This document shows, piece by piece, positions 63,119 through 64,000 of a DNA stretch of 64,000 nucleotides. Position 1 is the first letter of the stretch, and each line of letters opens with the position of its first letter. Under the pieces are notes generated by a model. That model saw nothing but the letters and a program-made list of their open reading frames with translations. It did not search any database and was not told the origin of the DNA. Source of the DNA: Tubulanus polymorphus (taxonomy: Eukaryota > Nemertea > Palaeonemertea > Tubulaniformes > Tubulanidae); NCBI RefSeq assembly GCF_964204645.1, contig NC_134033.1:4273631-4337630 (forward strand), read 5' to 3'. Position numbers and translations under genes: made by a program.

Positions 63119-63470
63119 AGAACTGACTCACTCTGAACTTAAGACGGATGTATTACAGTGAAACTTTGGACTTAAACCAGTTAAAATAGTCTTAAGACCA
63201 CTTTGGGAGTTTGGTTATTGACAATTCTGTGATCATATCTGATGATAACTTTTTGGTTATTTTATACATCTTCAGCTCCAGCAAACGAGACATATCACAG
63301 ATGACTGCATCATCACTTCAGCATTAAAGACTCGAAGGGAGCTACATTCTGATATTCGATGTTAAATCGTGTCGCTAGGTGGCGGTTGGGAACGAAATAA
63401 ATTATATTGATTTCGATTCGTCTGTTCTATTGTATTCCTGATTAGGACTATGTATGTTGCAGCCTTTTTG
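63119..63470. other. Unassigned sequence between tandem arrays
   Basis: No coding or RNA feature is seen. Confidence 0.35.
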
Positions 63471-63995
63471 GACGTCAAGGAACACTTAGGATTCGAACCC
63501 TCGCAAGCCCAACTCTCTTGGACGCCTAGGATGATTTAGACTTCAAACCCTTGCAAGCCTACCTCTCTTGTGAGGCTGGGGAAAACAGGAACTCTTGGAC
63601 GCTGATGATGATGTTGGATTGGAACCCTCGCAAGCCCACTTCTCTTGAACGCTGAAGATAATGTAGGATTCGAACCCTTGGACCTCTTGGACACTTGGGG
63701 AAAATGTAGGATTCGAACCCGTGCATTCCCACTTCTCTTGTACGCTGAGGATAAGATTCGAACCCTCGCAAAAGGCCGCTTCTCTTGGACGCTAAAGATA
63801 ATGTAGAATTCGTACCATTGCATGCCCAACTCTCTTGGACACTGAGGAAAATGTATGACTCGAACCCGTGCATTCCCTTATTTTTCTTATTCGCCGAGGA
63901 AAATGCAGGATTCAAACCCATTTCTCTAGGACGCTGAGAAAAAAAAACAGGAGGATTCGAACTTTTACGAGCCCATTTCTCATGGATACCAGGCT
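63471..63995. repeat. Degenerate tandem repeat with B-box-like units, running to the window end
   Basis: About nine to ten units of roughly 45-60 bases share CTCTTGGACGCTGAGGA, AATGTAGGATTCGAACCC and TGCAAGCCCACTT. On the minus strand each unit carries GGGTTCGAATCC, the RNA polymerase III B-box consensus. Long minus-strand frames over the array are repeat artefacts. The repeat probably continues past the window. Confidence 0.75.
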
Positions 63996-64000
63996 TAAGA

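Noticed and set aside
62914-63120. Plus-strand frame of Thr-Pro-Leu-Pro-Gln repeats
   Set aside because: A by-product of a 24-base tandem repeat; there is no flanking coding exon.
63536-63921. Minus-strand frames of about 97 and 120 codons at the window end
   Set aside because: Both run through the degenerate tandem repeat in different frames and show repeat-derived peptides only.
1-64000. Bacterial-type features (operons, CRISPR arrays, Shine-Dalgarno sites, rRNA or clear tRNA genes)
   Set aside because: The window is eukaryotic and no such feature was seen. B-box-like motifs occur only within repeats and lack a full tRNA fold.

Overview
The window is eukaryotic. It contains split genes with GT/AG splice sites, long introns, minisatellites and non-autonomous transposons. 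The families point to a marine lophotrochozoan, most likely a mollusc or a close relative. One locus is a tandem family of GRL101-like receptors; the prototype is the Lymnaea receptor with LDL-receptor and leucine-rich repeats. The other is a receptor tyrosine phosphatase with EGF, fucolectin-type F5/8C and fibronectin III domains. The species cannot be named from sequence alone. All gene models are my own splicing by frame and phase, without transcript data.

Region 1 (about 1-41,650, minus strand): five tandem copies, A to E from left to right, with stop-codon spacings of about 7.7, 7.4, 10.8 and 7.3 kb. Each has three coding exons joined in phase 0. They encode signal peptide, CUB-like domains, two C-type lectin domains, LDL-receptor class A repeats, leucine-rich repeats and a rhodopsin-type seven-helix domain. 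Copies A (842-7073) and E (34078-40148) are open throughout. Copies B, C and D carry nonsense codons or frameshifts and read as pseudogenes. Spacers hold a shared 5' block with a GA microsatellite and pieces of a foldback element. The B-C-D part is stretched by a 4 kb insert (22.3-26.7 kb) with a 935 bp inverted-repeat element, an orphan fucolectin-type exon and a Penelope-like element tail.

Region 2 (41.7-56.7 kb, minus strand): a complete receptor tyrosine phosphatase (46751-56695; 27 predicted exons whose lengths sum to exactly 1,414 codons including the stop). Its membrane-proximal phosphatase domain has Gly in place of the catalytic Cys, while the distal domain keeps Cys-x5-Arg. A broken partial duplicate lies just downstream at 41673-43650 and is itself interrupted by a 648 bp insertion with a target-site duplication.

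Region 3 (56.7-64 kb): gene-poor. It holds a small foldback MITE, a 5'-truncated Penelope-like element with a hammerhead-type motif and an inverted duplication, and several tandem repeats (78, 28 and 24 bp units and a longer degenerate unit).

Together the window looks like a surface-receptor neighbourhood: lectin/CUB-type recognition domains coupled either to a G-protein receptor core or to a probable pseudophosphatase. The receptor array shows birth-and-death evolution with diversity concentrated in the ectodomain.
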